A stretch of DNA of 25,687 bases from JBOGZD01 sp050697155 (GCA_050697155.1 JBOGZD010000031.1:1-25687), one strand, 5' to 3'. Positions 6,364-14,909 are shown, counted from the stretch's first letter. The notes: generated from the sequence alone by a model not told the origin. Numbers and translations are program-made.

Positions 6364-7603
6364 CCCCGTTGACGAAGTTGCCGATCAGCGGCTCGGGCTC
6401 GCCGACCTCGAGCTCGGGCAGGCGGGTCAGGAGCTCGGTGAAGATCGAGCGCAGCTGGGTGCGCGCGAGCGCGGCGCCGAGACAGTAGTGGGGGCCGCCG
6501 CCGCCGAAGCCAACGTGGCGGTTCGGGGCACGCAGGACGTCGAAGCGCTCGGGGTCCGGGAAGGCGGCGGGATCGCGGTTCGCCGCGGTGTAGAAGAGCA
6601 CCACCTTCTCCCCCTCGGCGATCGCCTGGCCGCCGAGCTCCGTGTCGCGGGTGGCGGTGCGGCGAAAGGTCATCACCGGGCTCGCCCAGCGCACGAACTC
6701 CTCGACCGCTCCCTCGATCCGCCCCGGCAGGTCCTCGGCCAGCAGGGCGCGTTGCTCGGGGAACTCGCATAGCGCCCGCATCGCGTGGCTGGTGGTGTGG
6801 CGCGTGGTGTCGTTGCCGGCGACCGCGAGCAGGACGAAGAACGACGAGATCTCCTCGTCGGCGAGCCGCTCGCCGTCGACCTCGGCGGCGACCAGCGCGG
6901 ACATCAGGTCGTCGACCGGCTCGGAACGCCGTTCGCCGGCGAGCTCGAGCGCCGCCGCGGTGAGCTCGAGGATGCCGTTGAAGAGCAGCTCGGCGGGTTC
7001 GCGATCGCCGACCACTTCGGGGTCGTTCCAGCTCACCAGCTCGTCCGCGCGCTCGGTGAGCCGGTCGCGCTCGGCCTCGGGCACGCCCATCATCCCCCAG
7101 AGGGTCATCATCGGCAGCCGCTTGGATACCCGCTCGACGAAGTCGAGCTCGGCGCCCGAGCCGAGCTCGGACTCGAGCTCGTCGACGATCCGCAGCGCGT
7201 GCCCGGTGATCTGCTCGCTGATCCGCTTGACCTGATGCGGGGAGAACGCCTTCTGCACCAGGCCGCGCAGCTTGGTGTGCCGGGGGGCGTCCATCGGCAG
7301 GAACGACTGGGCGGCGTCGAGCAGCTCCTGCGGGGCGTCCTCGAGCATCACGCCGCGGCCGGAGCAGAAGGTCTCCGGGTCGCGGCTGACCGCGCGCACA
7401 TGCTCGTGGCGAACGACGGCCCAGTAGCCGCCGCTGCTTTCCTCGGGCTCGATCAGGACCGATTCCGGCGGGCGCTGCCAGGAGACCGGGGCCTCGCGCC
7501 GCAGGACCTCGAAGGCCTCGGCCCGCTCCGCGGGTGGGCGATGCCAGAACGCCGTGGCCGAGAGGTCGATCCCCTCCGGACTGACGACGCGCGACACGCC
7601 CAC
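6329..7603 (-). CDS. Cytochrome P450, CYP124/CYP125-like
   Basis: A heme monooxygenase of about 424 aa, soluble and dependent on an external ferredoxin system. Seen are the I-helix oxygen-binding motif AVAGNDTTRH, the K-helix pair in EEFVRW, and the heme loop GFGGGGPHYCLGAALAR with the thiolate ligand at about Cys374. The stretch TATRDTELGGQAIAEGEK and the C-terminal GNFVNGVKRMPAWV resemble CYP124/125/142 enzymes, which hydroxylate the terminal carbon of branched lipids and sterol side chains; that substrate class is inference. The frame is open further upstream, but that part is low-complexity and overlaps the MFS gene. I therefore place the start at GTG 7603 or 7597, at the edge of a 13-bp hairpin. 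It follows the MFS gene by 46 bp. No ferredoxin gene is adjacent. Confidence 0.93.
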   Translation of the reverse strand: MGVSRVVSPEGIDLSATAFWHRPPAERAEAFEVLRREAPVSWQRPPESVLIEPEESSGGYWAVVRHEHVRAVSRDPETFCSGRGVMLEDAPQELLDAAQSFLPMDAPRHTKLRGLVQKAFSPHQVKRISEQITGHALRIVDELESELGSGAELDFVERVSKRLPMMTLWGMMGVPEAERDRLTERADELVSWNDPEVVGDREPAELLFNGILELTAAALELAGERRSEPVDDLMSALVAAEVDGERLADEEISSFFVLLAVAGNDTTRHTTSHAMRALCEFPEQRALLAEDLPGRIEGAVEEFVRWASPVMTFRRTATRDTELGGQAIAEGEKVVLFYTAANRDPAAFPDPERFDVLRAPNRHVGFGGGGPHYCLGAALARTQLRSIFTELLTRLPELEVGEPEPLIGNFVNGVKRMPAWVGAR

Positions 7604-7630
7604 GCCGCGGAGACTAGCTCCGCGGCGTGG
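7600..7630 (-). repeat. Perfect 13-bp inverted repeat at the P450 start
   Basis: Arms 7600-7612 (ccacgccgcggag) and 7618-7630 (ctccgcggcgtgg) are perfect reverse complements around actag. It lies in the 46-bp gap between the MFS stop and the P450 start, and one candidate start codon (GTG at 7603-7601) is inside the downstream arm. It may terminate or attenuate the MFS transcript, or hide the P450 start region. There is no T-tract after it. Confidence 0.7.
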
Positions 7631-7649
7631 AGGGCCGGCGGCGGGAGGG

Positions 7650-9131
7650 TTAGGCGTCGGCCTCGGCGAGGCGCTCGGCGCCCGGGGAGCCGAGCTCGAC
7701 GTGGGCGCGGCTGTCACGCCCGCGGATCAGCACCAGGGTGAGCACCAGGCCGAGCCCGGCGATCACGGCGCCGCCCAGGAAGGCCGACTGAAAGCCCTCG
7801 GTGAGCGCGTTCGGGAGCGCCGCGGGATCGCCGCCGGAGCTCGCGACCACGTCGTCGGTGCGCGAGTTGGCGATCGTCGCCAGCACCGCGAGCCCGAGCG
7901 CGCCGCCGATCTGCTGCGAGGTGTTGATCAGCCCGCTCGCGAGCCCGGACTCCTGGTCGCGGACTCCGGATACTGCGGCGATCGTGGTGGTCACGAAGGC
8001 GAACCCCAGGCCGGTGGCCGCGAGCAGCGACGGGCCGAGGATGTCGGAGACGAAGCCGCCACCGACGGACACCTGGGAGAACCAGACCAGCGCCGCGGCG
8101 ATGAACGCCATCCCCGCCGCGAGCACCGGCTTGAACCCGATCCGGGTGACCAGCTGCGACGCGATCCCGGAGGCGACGATGATCATCACGGCCAGCGGCA
8201 GGTACGAGAGCCCGGCATCGATCGCGCTGTAGCCGAGCACCTGCTGCATGTACAGGGTGATGAAGAAGAACATCGAGAACAGCGACGCGCCCACCAGCAG
8301 CCCGACGGCGTTGGCGCCGGTCAGGGTCGGCAGGCGGAAGATCCGGAACGGCATCAGCGGCGCCGCAGACCGCAGCTCGACCGCGACAAAGGCAGCGAGC
8401 AACCCCGCCGCGAGCGCCAGCAGCCCGATCGTCTGAGTCGAGCCCCAGCCGGCGTCGGCGGCGTCGACGATCGCGTAGACGAGCACCGAGAGGCCGGCGG
8501 TCACGGCCACCGCCCCGGCGGTGTCGAAGTTGCGGGTCGCCGACTCGGAGCGGCTCTCGGCGATCAGCCGCGGAGCCAGGGCGGCCACGATCAGCGCGAC
8601 CGGCACGTTGATCCACAGCACCCATTCCCAACCGAGGCCGTCGGTGAGGATGCCGCCGAACAGCACGCCCGCTGCACCTCCGGCTCCCGCGACCGCTCCC
8701 CAGGCGCCGAGCGCCTTGTTGCGCTCGGCTCCGTCACGGAACGTGGTGGTGACGATCGAGAGGGCGGCCGGAGAGATGATCGCGGCACCGAGGCCCTGAG
8801 CCGCACGGGCGGCGATCAGCTGGCCCTCACTGGAGGCGAATCCCGCCGCGAGCGAGGCGGCGGCGACCAGCAGCAGCCCACCGATGAACACCCGCCGGCG
8901 GCCGAGCAGGTCGGCGAGCCGCCCGCCGAGCAGCAGGAACCCGCCGAAGGTGAGCACGTAGGCGTTGACGACCCAGGAGAGGTTCTCCTGGGAGAAGTTG
9001 AGCCCCTCGCCGATCGAGGGCAGGGCGACGTTGACGATCGAGGCGTCGAGGACGACGATGAACTGCGCGAAGCAGAGAAGGGCTAGGGCGATCCAGCGGC
9101 GGCGCTCGAACTCCTGGGCGGTGGTCATCAT
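7650..9131 (-). CDS. MFS drug exporter, DHA2 (EmrB/QacA) family, 14 TM
   Basis: A 493-aa proton-driven efflux protein of the inner membrane. Helix 1 carries the family motif VVLDASIVNVALPSI, followed by motif A (GRLADLLGRRRVF) and, in helix 5, the Gly-rich motif C region leading into WEWVLWINVPVAL, typical of 14-helix DHA2 exporters. The C-terminal half continues with alternating hydrophobic helices and ends in a short polar tail. I place the start at ATG 9131 (MMTTAQEFERRRW), with a GGAGG at 9149-9145, a somewhat long 13-base spacing. The longer open frame runs through the operator region and is unlikely to be used. It diverges from a TetR gene across two operator-like repeats, so the TetR is probably its ligand-responsive repressor. 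The substrate is unknown. Confidence 0.94.
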   Translation of the reverse strand: MMTTAQEFERRRWIALALLCFAQFIVVLDASIVNVALPSIGEGLNFSQENLSWVVNAYVLTFGGFLLLGGRLADLLGRRRVFIGGLLLVAAASLAAGFASSEGQLIAARAAQGLGAAIISPAALSIVTTTFRDGAERNKALGAWGAVAGAGGAAGVLFGGILTDGLGWEWVLWINVPVALIVAALAPRLIAESRSESATRNFDTAGAVAVTAGLSVLVYAIVDAADAGWGSTQTIGLLALAAGLLAAFVAVELRSAAPLMPFRIFRLPTLTGANAVGLLVGASLFSMFFFITLYMQQVLGYSAIDAGLSYLPLAVMIIVASGIASQLVTRIGFKPVLAAGMAFIAAALVWFSQVSVGGGFVSDILGPSLLAATGLGFAFVTTTIAAVSGVRDQESGLASGLINTSQQIGGALGLAVLATIANSRTDDVVASSGGDPAALPNALTEGFQSAFLGGAVIAGLGLVLTLVLIRGRDSRAHVELGSPGAERLAEADA

Positions 9132-9180
9132 CTGTGTTTCTCGTCCTCCTGCGTGCGTCGATTCGAGTTTGTGCGATAAT

Positions 9181-9232
9181 CGGAACCTGAGTTCCGGTTT
9201 CGGTTCGGGCACTATACGGAATCTGAGTTCCG
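9181..9232. promoter_or_regulatory. Two operator repeats between MFS and TetR genes
   Basis: Bases 9181-9196 (cggaacctgagttccg) are a perfect 6-4-6 inverted repeat. Bases 9217-9232 (cggaatctgagttccg) repeat it with a single base change, exactly 36 bp further. Two near-identical dyads in the 147-bp gap between divergent MFS and TetR genes are the classic layout of TetR binding sites controlling both promoters. AT-rich hexamers lie beside them (gataat at about 9174, tatacg at about 9214), but I cannot fix the promoters exactly. Confidence 0.8.
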
Positions 9233-9278
9233 TTTGCAGTGCGGTCCGTCACAGATACGACGATCGAGCACCCACGAA

Positions 9279-9893
9279 ATGGACACCGCCGCCGCCACCG
9301 CCAAGACCAGGCCCGCCGAGGGCGAGCGCGCGCAGCGCGCCGACGCCCAGCGGAATCGACGCAAGGTGCTCGCCGCGGCCGCCGAGCGGTTCGCCGAGGT
9401 CGGCCTCGAGGCGCAGATCGACGACATCGCCCGCGCCGCCGAGGTCGGGGTCGGGACGGTCTACCGCCACTTCCCCACCAAGGAGGACCTGCTTCAGGCG
9501 CTTGCCGACGACCGCTTCGAGGGACTGGCCGCGGCCGCTCGCGAGGGCCTCTCCAACACCGATCCGTGGGCCGGCTTCTGCGACTTCATGCGCTACTCCG
9601 CCGAGGTGATGGCCGAGGACCGCGGACTCTCCGAGGCGATGGATCAGCGCCCGGGCACCTGTCGTGAGGCCGCCGAGGGCGCCGGCCTGCCGGCGCTGAC
9701 CGCGGAGCTGGTGGGGCGTGCTCAGCGCTCCGGGGAGCTGCGACAGGACCTCGTCCCGGACGACATCCCGAGCCTCGTCTGCGGGCTCGGCCGCGCGGTC
9801 CGCGCCAACCCCGGAGGCAAGTCGATGCACTGGGAGCGCTACCTGGAGATCATGCTGGCCGGCATGCGCGCGCCGGCCAGGCCGGCGCCCTAG
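9279..9893 (+). CDS. TetR/AcrR family repressor, probable regulator of the MFS exporter
   Basis: A 204-aa TetR-family regulator. The helix-turn-helix lies at about residues 25-72, with IDDIARAAEVGVGTVYRHFP (48-67) as recognition helix and its flank. The C-terminal domain should bind the exporter's substrate or a related signal. The ATG at 9279 is preferred over an in-frame TTG at 9234, because the latter would place coding sequence directly at the operator repeats. It diverges from the MFS exporter gene and shares the two-operator region at 9181-9232. Its TAG stop interlocks with the stop of the convergent MarR gene (ctag, 9890-9893), leaving no room for a terminator between them. Confidence 0.92.
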   Translation: MDTAAATAKTRPAEGERAQRADAQRNRRKVLAAAAERFAEVGLEAQIDDIARAAEVGVGTVYRHFPTKEDLLQALADDRFEGLAAAAREGLSNTDPWAGFCDFMRYSAEVMAEDRGLSEAMDQRPGTCREAAEGAGLPALTAELVGRAQRSGELRQDLVPDDIPSLVCGLGRAVRANPGGKSMHWERYLEIMLAGMRAPARPAP

Positions 9894-10363
9894 CCCGGCT
9901 TGTGGACTCGGGCGAGCTTTCGCAACAGCACCCGCAGCGTCTCGCGCTCGCCCTGGTCCAGCGGCTCCAGCAGCCGCTCGATCATCGTCGTCGCCGCCTC
10001 CTGGGCTCGGGCCAACCGCCGCTTTCCCTTCGTGGTCAGATGCACCGCGTGCTTGCGACGGTCGGAGGGATGGCGCCGGCGCTCGGCGAGCCCTAGCTCC
10101 TCGAGCTCGTCGATTACGGCAACCATCGAGCTCGGATCAATCAGCGACCCGGTGACGAGCTCGTTCTGGGTGGATCCGGGGTGGGCCTCGATCAGCGTCA
10201 TCACCCCGAAGTGCGGCGGGCGCAGGTCGAGCGGCTCGAGCGCCCTGGCGAACTCGTGAGCGGTCCGCTGGCCGTTCCAGGAGAGCAGGAACCCGATCGC
10301 GCTGGCGAGCGGCTCGGGCGGCGGCTGGTCAAACCGCTCCGGTGGCGGGCGATCCGGGGGCAT
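9890..10363 (-). CDS. MarR family transcriptional regulator
   Basis: A 157-aa winged-helix regulator. After a Pro-rich tail (1-18), the winged helix-turn-helix spans about 45-110. It contains STQNELVTGSLIDPSSMVAV (64-83) and the wing RRHPSDRRKHAVHLT (96-110), with the conserved Asp-Arg-Arg at 101-103. A C-terminal helix completes the dimer interface. MarR proteins usually release DNA on binding phenolic or lipophilic compounds or on Cys oxidation; this one has no Cys, which argues against an OhrR-type thiol switch. The ATG at 10363 is preceded by an AGGTGA-like site. It diverges from the tandem MMPL exporters across a 218-bp gap with a palindrome, so it probably represses them and itself. Confidence 0.93.
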   Translation of the reverse strand: MPPDRPPPERFDQPPPEPLASAIGFLLSWNGQRTAHEFARALEPLDLRPPHFGVMTLIEAHPGSTQNELVTGSLIDPSSMVAVIDELEELGLAERRRHPSDRRKHAVHLTTKGKRRLARAQEAATTMIERLLEPLDQGERETLRVLLRKLARVHKPG

Positions 10364-10581
10364 TTCACCTACATTTTACGTCCCACCGATTGTTTGTGCT
10401 ACAAACCTTTGGCTGTGCAAGCGATTGTGTATCCGAAGGACACCGCCGTTCCCCCACGTACGGGAAACCGAACCCCCGCTCGCCAGGTAACCGCATTTGC
10501 ACCGGCGGGTCTCGATGCGAGCCTCCCGGTCGTGCGTTCTGATCGAAACCGACACTCACCGCGGATGACCGGAGGCGGTTC
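10364..10581. promoter_or_regulatory. MarR/MMPL divergent control region
   Basis: This 218-bp gap holds no gene. Bases 10392-10406 are a 6-3-6 inverted repeat (gtttgt gct acaaac) in a locally AT-rich patch, the best operator candidate for the MarR protein. TAAAAT, 12 bases before the MarR ATG, could be a -10 box for a short-leader transcript. About 175 bases separate the palindrome from the MMPL start. In that leader, accgg, cggg and ctcg (10501-10514) can pair with cgag, cccg and ccggt (10518-10530) to make an imperfect hairpin. A clean GGAGG at 10571-10575 serves the MMPL GTG at 10582. Confidence 0.6.
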
Positions 10582-12738
10582 GTGGCATCGCTGACCCGCT
10601 GGGTCCTCGCACACAAGCGCACCGTCGTCCTCACCTGGCTCGTGCTCACGATCGCCGGGGTGATGGCGGCAGGTCCGGCCTCGGATGCGCTCGAGCCCGA
10701 GTTCTCGGTCCCCGACAAGGAGGGCTGGGAGACCAACGTCCAGATCGCCCAGCGCTACCAGGAGACCGGCGGCGACGCCGCCCCGCTGGTCCCCGTCGTC
10801 ACCCTCCCCGAGGGGGAGACCGTCGACTCGCCCGGCGTGCGGGCCGAGCTGGCCGAGATCGACGCGAGCCTCGCCGAGGCGCTGCCCGACGCCCGGATCG
10901 CCTCGTATGCCTCCACCGGCGACGACACCTTCGTCTCCGACGACGGGCGGACCACCTACGCGATCGTCTATCCCCAGCCCGACCCCGACTCGGCGTTCGG
11001 GGAGAACCCCGCCGCCGAGGAGGCCGCCAGCGGCGCGCTCGAGGGCGCGACCGTCGCCGGCCAGCCGGTCCACCTGACCGGGTTCGATGCCCTGATCGAG
11101 GACTCGGGCGCCGACTCGGAGGGCCCCGGGGTCCTGCTCGAGGCTGTGCTCGGCGGCGTGGGCGCGCTTGCCGTGCTCACCTTCGTCTTCGCCTCCTTCC
11201 TCGCGATCGTCCCGATCCTGATGGCGATCGCCTCGATCATGACCACGTTCCTGCTCCTGCTCGGCCTGACGGAGCTGACGACAGTCTCCCCGATCGTCCA
11301 GTTCCTGATCGCGCTGCTCGGTCTCGGCGTCGCGATCGACTACTCGCTGATCGTCGTCTCGCGCTGGCGCGAGGAGCGCACACACGGCAGGCACGGCGAC
11401 GAGGCGGTCCAGCGGGCGATGGAGACCGCCGGGCGCGCGGTCGTCTTCAGCGGGATCACGGTCGCGATCGGCCTGCTGGCGCTGATCGCGCTGCCGCTCC
11501 CCTTCCTGCGCTCGATGGGCTACGGCGGGATGCTGATCCCCCTGGTCTCGACCCTGGCGGCGATCACGCTGCTCCCGGTGGTGATGGCGAAGCTCGGGGC
11601 GCGCCTCGACTGGCCGCACCGGCGCACCGACGACAAGGCCTCCCGCTCCTGGACCAGGTGGGCGGAGGGGGTCTCGCGCCGGCGCTGGCTCGCCGCCGGC
11701 GCCGGGATGGCTGTGATCGTGGCCCTGGTGGTCGCCGCCGCCGACCTCCAGCTCGGGGCCTCGGACGCCGACACGGTCGCCAAGTCGGGCGATGCGAGGG
11801 AGGGGCTGGTGGCGCTTGAGGACGCCGGTATCGGCGAGGGCTCACTGCTCCCGCACGAGATCCTGATCGAGGGTGGCACCGACCCGGCCCTGGTCGCCGA
11901 CGAGCTCCGCGGCGTCGACGGCATCCACGGCGCGGTCGCTCCCGACAACGGGGACTGGCGTCGCAGCGGAACCGCGATCGTCGAGGCGATCCCGGTCCCG
12001 GACAGCGGCTCCGGCGAGGGGGAGGAGACGCTCGCCGCGGTGCGCGACACCGCCCACGCTGCGGGATCCGATGTGCTGGTCGGCGGCCAGCCGGCCTCGA
12101 ACGCCGACTTCATCGACGCGGTCTACGGCAGCTTCCCGCTGATGATCGCGCTGATCGCGATCACCACCTTCATCCTCCTCGCGCGCGCCTTCCGCTCCCT
12201 GCTGCTGCCGCTGAAGGCGATCCTGCTCAACATCCTCAGCGTCGCCGCCGCCTGGGGCGTGCTGGTGTTGGTCTGGCAGCACGGCTACGGCTCGGAGCTG
12301 ATCTGGGACGTCCAGGCGACCGGCTCGATCCCCTCCTGGATGCCGCTGATGATCTTCGCCTTCCTCTTCGGCCTCTCGATGGACTACGAGGTCTTCATCC
12401 TCAGCCGGATGCGCGAGGAGTACGACCGCACGGGCTCGACCGACACGGCAGTCATCCAGGGCATCGGGCGCACCGGGCGCCTGGTCACCAGCGCGGCGTT
12501 GATCCTGTTCCTCGCGTTCGTCTCGATGGCCGCCAGCCCAGGGACCGACCTGAAGATGTTCGCCACCGGACTCGGCGCCGGAATCCTGCTCGACGCGACC
12601 GTGATCCGGGCGCTGATCGTGCCCGCGGTGATCTCGCTGATGGGCCGCTGGAACTGGTGGCTTCCGCACTGGCCCGCGCGCCTGCTGCGGGTCGAGCCCT
12701 CGGCGCTGCGGCCCGCCGTCGGCGAGTCCGAGGCCTGA
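10582..12738 (+). CDS. MMPL family RND exporter, first tandem copy
   Basis: A 718-aa inner-membrane exporter of the MMPL branch of the RND superfamily, which moves lipids or lipophilic compounds using the proton gradient. An N-terminal helix (about 14-35) leads to an external domain, a bundle of helices, a second external domain and a second bundle. Both bundles keep the family's paired Asp-Tyr of the proton relay: AIDYSLIVVSRWREE with Asp253-Tyr254, and SMDYEVFILSRMREEY with Asp601-Tyr602. It lacks the long C-terminal tail of mycobacterial MmpL3. The GTG start at 10582 has a GGAGG six bases upstream. A close paralogue follows after 22 bp, so both are one transcriptional unit, probably under the divergent MarR. 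Confidence 0.93.
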   Translation: MASLTRWVLAHKRTVVLTWLVLTIAGVMAAGPASDALEPEFSVPDKEGWETNVQIAQRYQETGGDAAPLVPVVTLPEGETVDSPGVRAELAEIDASLAEALPDARIASYASTGDDTFVSDDGRTTYAIVYPQPDPDSAFGENPAAEEAASGALEGATVAGQPVHLTGFDALIEDSGADSEGPGVLLEAVLGGVGALAVLTFVFASFLAIVPILMAIASIMTTFLLLLGLTELTTVSPIVQFLIALLGLGVAIDYSLIVVSRWREERTHGRHGDEAVQRAMETAGRAVVFSGITVAIGLLALIALPLPFLRSMGYGGMLIPLVSTLAAITLLPVVMAKLGARLDWPHRRTDDKASRSWTRWAEGVSRRRWLAAGAGMAVIVALVVAAADLQLGASDADTVAKSGDAREGLVALEDAGIGEGSLLPHEILIEGGTDPALVADELRGVDGIHGAVAPDNGDWRRSGTAIVEAIPVPDSGSGEGEETLAAVRDTAHAAGSDVLVGGQPASNADFIDAVYGSFPLMIALIAITTFILLARAFRSLLLPLKAILLNILSVAAAWGVLVLVWQHGYGSELIWDVQATGSIPSWMPLMIFAFLFGLSMDYEVFILSRMREEYDRTGSTDTAVIQGIGRTGRLVTSAALILFLAFVSMAASPGTDLKMFATGLGAGILLDATVIRALIVPAVISLMGRWNWWLPHWPARLLRVEPSALRPAVGESEA

Positions 12739-12760
12739 GCGCATCCGCTAGAAACCACGA

Positions 12761-14908
12761 ATGGCCCCCCTCACCCGCTGGGTCCTCGCCCACAAGCGGA
12801 CCGTTGTCGCCTTCTGGGTCGTGCTCACGATCGCCGGGATCGCCGCCTCCGGGCCGGCTTCCGAGGCGCTCGACCAGGAGTTCTCGGTTCCCGACAGTGA
12901 GGGCTGGGAGACCAACGTCCGGATCTCTGCGACCTATAACAGCACCGGGACCGAGAGCTCGCCGCTGCTGCCGGTGGTCAAGCTGCCCGAGGGGACCACG
13001 GTCGACTCCCCCGGCGTCGGCGAGGAGCTGGCCGCGCTCGACCAGCGGATCGACCGCACGCTGCCGGGCTCGCGTGCCGCCTCGTATGCATCGACCGGCG
13101 ATCGCACCTTCGTCTCCGACGACGGCCGCACCACCTACGCGCTGATCTACAGCGCGCCCGATCCGAGCCAGGCCTTCGGCGGCAACCCGGTGGCCGAGAG
13201 CAACCTGCGGGAGGCGCTCGATGGCGTCACCATCGCCGGCGAGCCGGTCCACCTGACCGGGTTCGACGCCCTCTTCGAGGAGAGCGGCGGCAGCGAGGGC
13301 CCCGGGGTGCTGATCGAGGCGCTGCTGGGCGGCTTCGGTGCCCTCGCGGTGCTCACCTTCGTCTTCGCCTCCTTCCTCGCGATCGTGCCGATCTTCATGG
13401 CGATCGCCTCGATCATGACCACCTTCCTGCTCCTGCTCGGGCTGACGAAGCTCACCGAGGTCTCGCCGATCGTCCAGTTCCTGATCGCGCTGATCGGCCT
13501 CGGAGTCGCGATCGACTACTCGCTGATCGTCGTCTCACGCTGGCGTGAGGAGCGCTCGCACGGCCGCTCGGGAGACGAGGCGGTCCAGCGGGCGATGGAG
13601 ACCGCCGGCCGCGCGGTCGTCTTCTCCGGGATCACGGTCGGCATCGGCCTCTTTGCCCTGATCGCGCTGCCGCTGCCGTTCCTGCGCTCGATGGGCTACG
13701 GCGGGATGCTGATCCCGTTCGTCTCCACCTTGGTCGCGATCACCCTGCTCCCGGTGGTGCTGGCGACGATCGGCCCGCGCCTCGACTGGCCACACAAGCG
13801 CACCGACGACAAGGCGAGCCGCGCCTGGACGCGCTGGGCCGAGGCGGTCTCGCGCCGTCGCTGGCTCGCCGCCGGCGCGGGGATGGCGGTGATCGTCGCG
13901 CTGGCGCTCGCCGCCACCGATCTGCAGCTCGGCATCTCAGACGCCGACACGCTGTCGGACGAGGGCGATGCCCGCGACGGCCTGGTGGCGCTCAAGGAGG
14001 CCGGGATCGGCGAGGGCGCGCTGCTCCCGCACGAGATCCTGATCACCGGCGACAGCGACCCGGACGACGTCGCCGCGGCCCTGAGTGAGGTCGAGGGCGT
14101 CCACGGAGCGGTCTCGCCCGCGGGCCCCGACTGGCGCCGCACCCGCACCGCGCTGGTCGAGGCGGTGCCCACGCCCGACAGCGGCTCGGGCGAGGGCGAG
14201 GAGACGCTCGCGGGCGTCCGTGACGCGGCCCACGCCGCCGGACCGGACGTGTTCGCGGGCGGCCAGGTGGCCTCGAACAACGACTTCATCGACTCCGTCT
14301 ACGGCAGCTTCCCGCTGATGATCGCCCTGATCACGATCACCACCTTCATCCTGCTCGCACGCGCGTTCCGGTCGCTGCTGCTGCCGTTGAAGGCGATCCT
14401 GCTCAACATCCTCAGCGTCGCCGCGGCCTGGGGCGTGCTGGTGCTCGTCTGGCAGCACGGCTACGGCTCGGAGCTGATCTTCGGCATCGAGGCCACCGGG
14501 TCGATCCCGTCCTGGATGCCGCTGATGATCTTCGCCTTCCTCTTCGGGCTATCGATGGACTACGAGGTCTTCATCCTCACCCGCATGCGCGAGGAGTACG
14601 ACCGCACCGGCTCGACCTCGACCGCGGTGATCCAGGGCATCGGCCGCACCGGGCGGCTGGTCACGAGCGCGGCCTTGATCCTGTTCCTGGCCTTCACCGC
14701 GATGGCCTCGGGGCCGCAGACCGACCTGAAGATGATGGCCACCGGGTTGGCGGCCGGGATCCTGCTCGACGCGACCGTGATCCGGGCGCTGATCGTGCCC
14801 GCGGTGATCTCGCTGATCGGCCGCTACAACTGGTGGCTGCCGCCGGGGCCGGCGAAGCTGCTGCGGGTCGAGCCCTCGGCGCTTCGCCCGGCCGAGTCCG
14901 AGGCCTGA
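12761..14908 (+). CDS. MMPL family RND exporter, second tandem copy
   Basis: A 715-aa paralogue of the preceding gene, collinear over its whole length and nearly identical in the membrane bundles. It has the same paired motifs with Asp252-Tyr253 and Asp600-Tyr601, and the same end (LLRVEPSALRPA..ESEA). Differences concentrate in the two external domains, for example residues 50-75 and the stretch before the second bundle, where substrate or partner specificity would sit. The ATG at 12761 lies 22 bp after the first copy's stop. The pair either handles two related cargos or forms a hetero-oligomer; sequence alone does not decide. It ends seven bases before the stop of the convergent glycosidase remnant. 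Confidence 0.93.
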   Translation: MAPLTRWVLAHKRTVVAFWVVLTIAGIAASGPASEALDQEFSVPDSEGWETNVRISATYNSTGTESSPLLPVVKLPEGTTVDSPGVGEELAALDQRIDRTLPGSRAASYASTGDRTFVSDDGRTTYALIYSAPDPSQAFGGNPVAESNLREALDGVTIAGEPVHLTGFDALFEESGGSEGPGVLIEALLGGFGALAVLTFVFASFLAIVPIFMAIASIMTTFLLLLGLTKLTEVSPIVQFLIALIGLGVAIDYSLIVVSRWREERSHGRSGDEAVQRAMETAGRAVVFSGITVGIGLFALIALPLPFLRSMGYGGMLIPFVSTLVAITLLPVVLATIGPRLDWPHKRTDDKASRAWTRWAEAVSRRRWLAAGAGMAVIVALALAATDLQLGISDADTLSDEGDARDGLVALKEAGIGEGALLPHEILITGDSDPDDVAAALSEVEGVHGAVSPAGPDWRRTRTALVEAVPTPDSGSGEGEETLAGVRDAAHAAGPDVFAGGQVASNNDFIDSVYGSFPLMIALITITTFILLARAFRSLLLPLKAILLNILSVAAAWGVLVLVWQHGYGSELIFGIEATGSIPSWMPLMIFAFLFGLSMDYEVFILTRMREEYDRTGSTSTAVIQGIGRTGRLVTSAALILFLAFTAMASGPQTDLKMMATGLAAGILLDATVIRALIVPAVISLIGRYNWWLPPGPAKLLRVEPSALRPAESEA

Positions 14909-14909
14909 A

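Noticed and set aside
7604..7717. N-terminal extension of the first P450 to an upstream ATG
   Set aside because: Ser/Pro/Ala low-complexity residues that run through the hairpin and into the MFS coding end; P450s of this type begin near the GTG at 7603.
7554..9086. 510-codon plus-strand frame antisense to the MFS exporter
   Set aside because: Composition is Gln/Arg/Gly/Asp-rich without domains, and it mirrors the exporter's coding sequence; a GC-driven shadow.
10399..11619. 406-codon minus-strand frame opposite the first MMPL gene
   Set aside because: Low-complexity sequence rich in Asp, Arg and Gln; the plus-strand MMPL gene explains the DNA fully.
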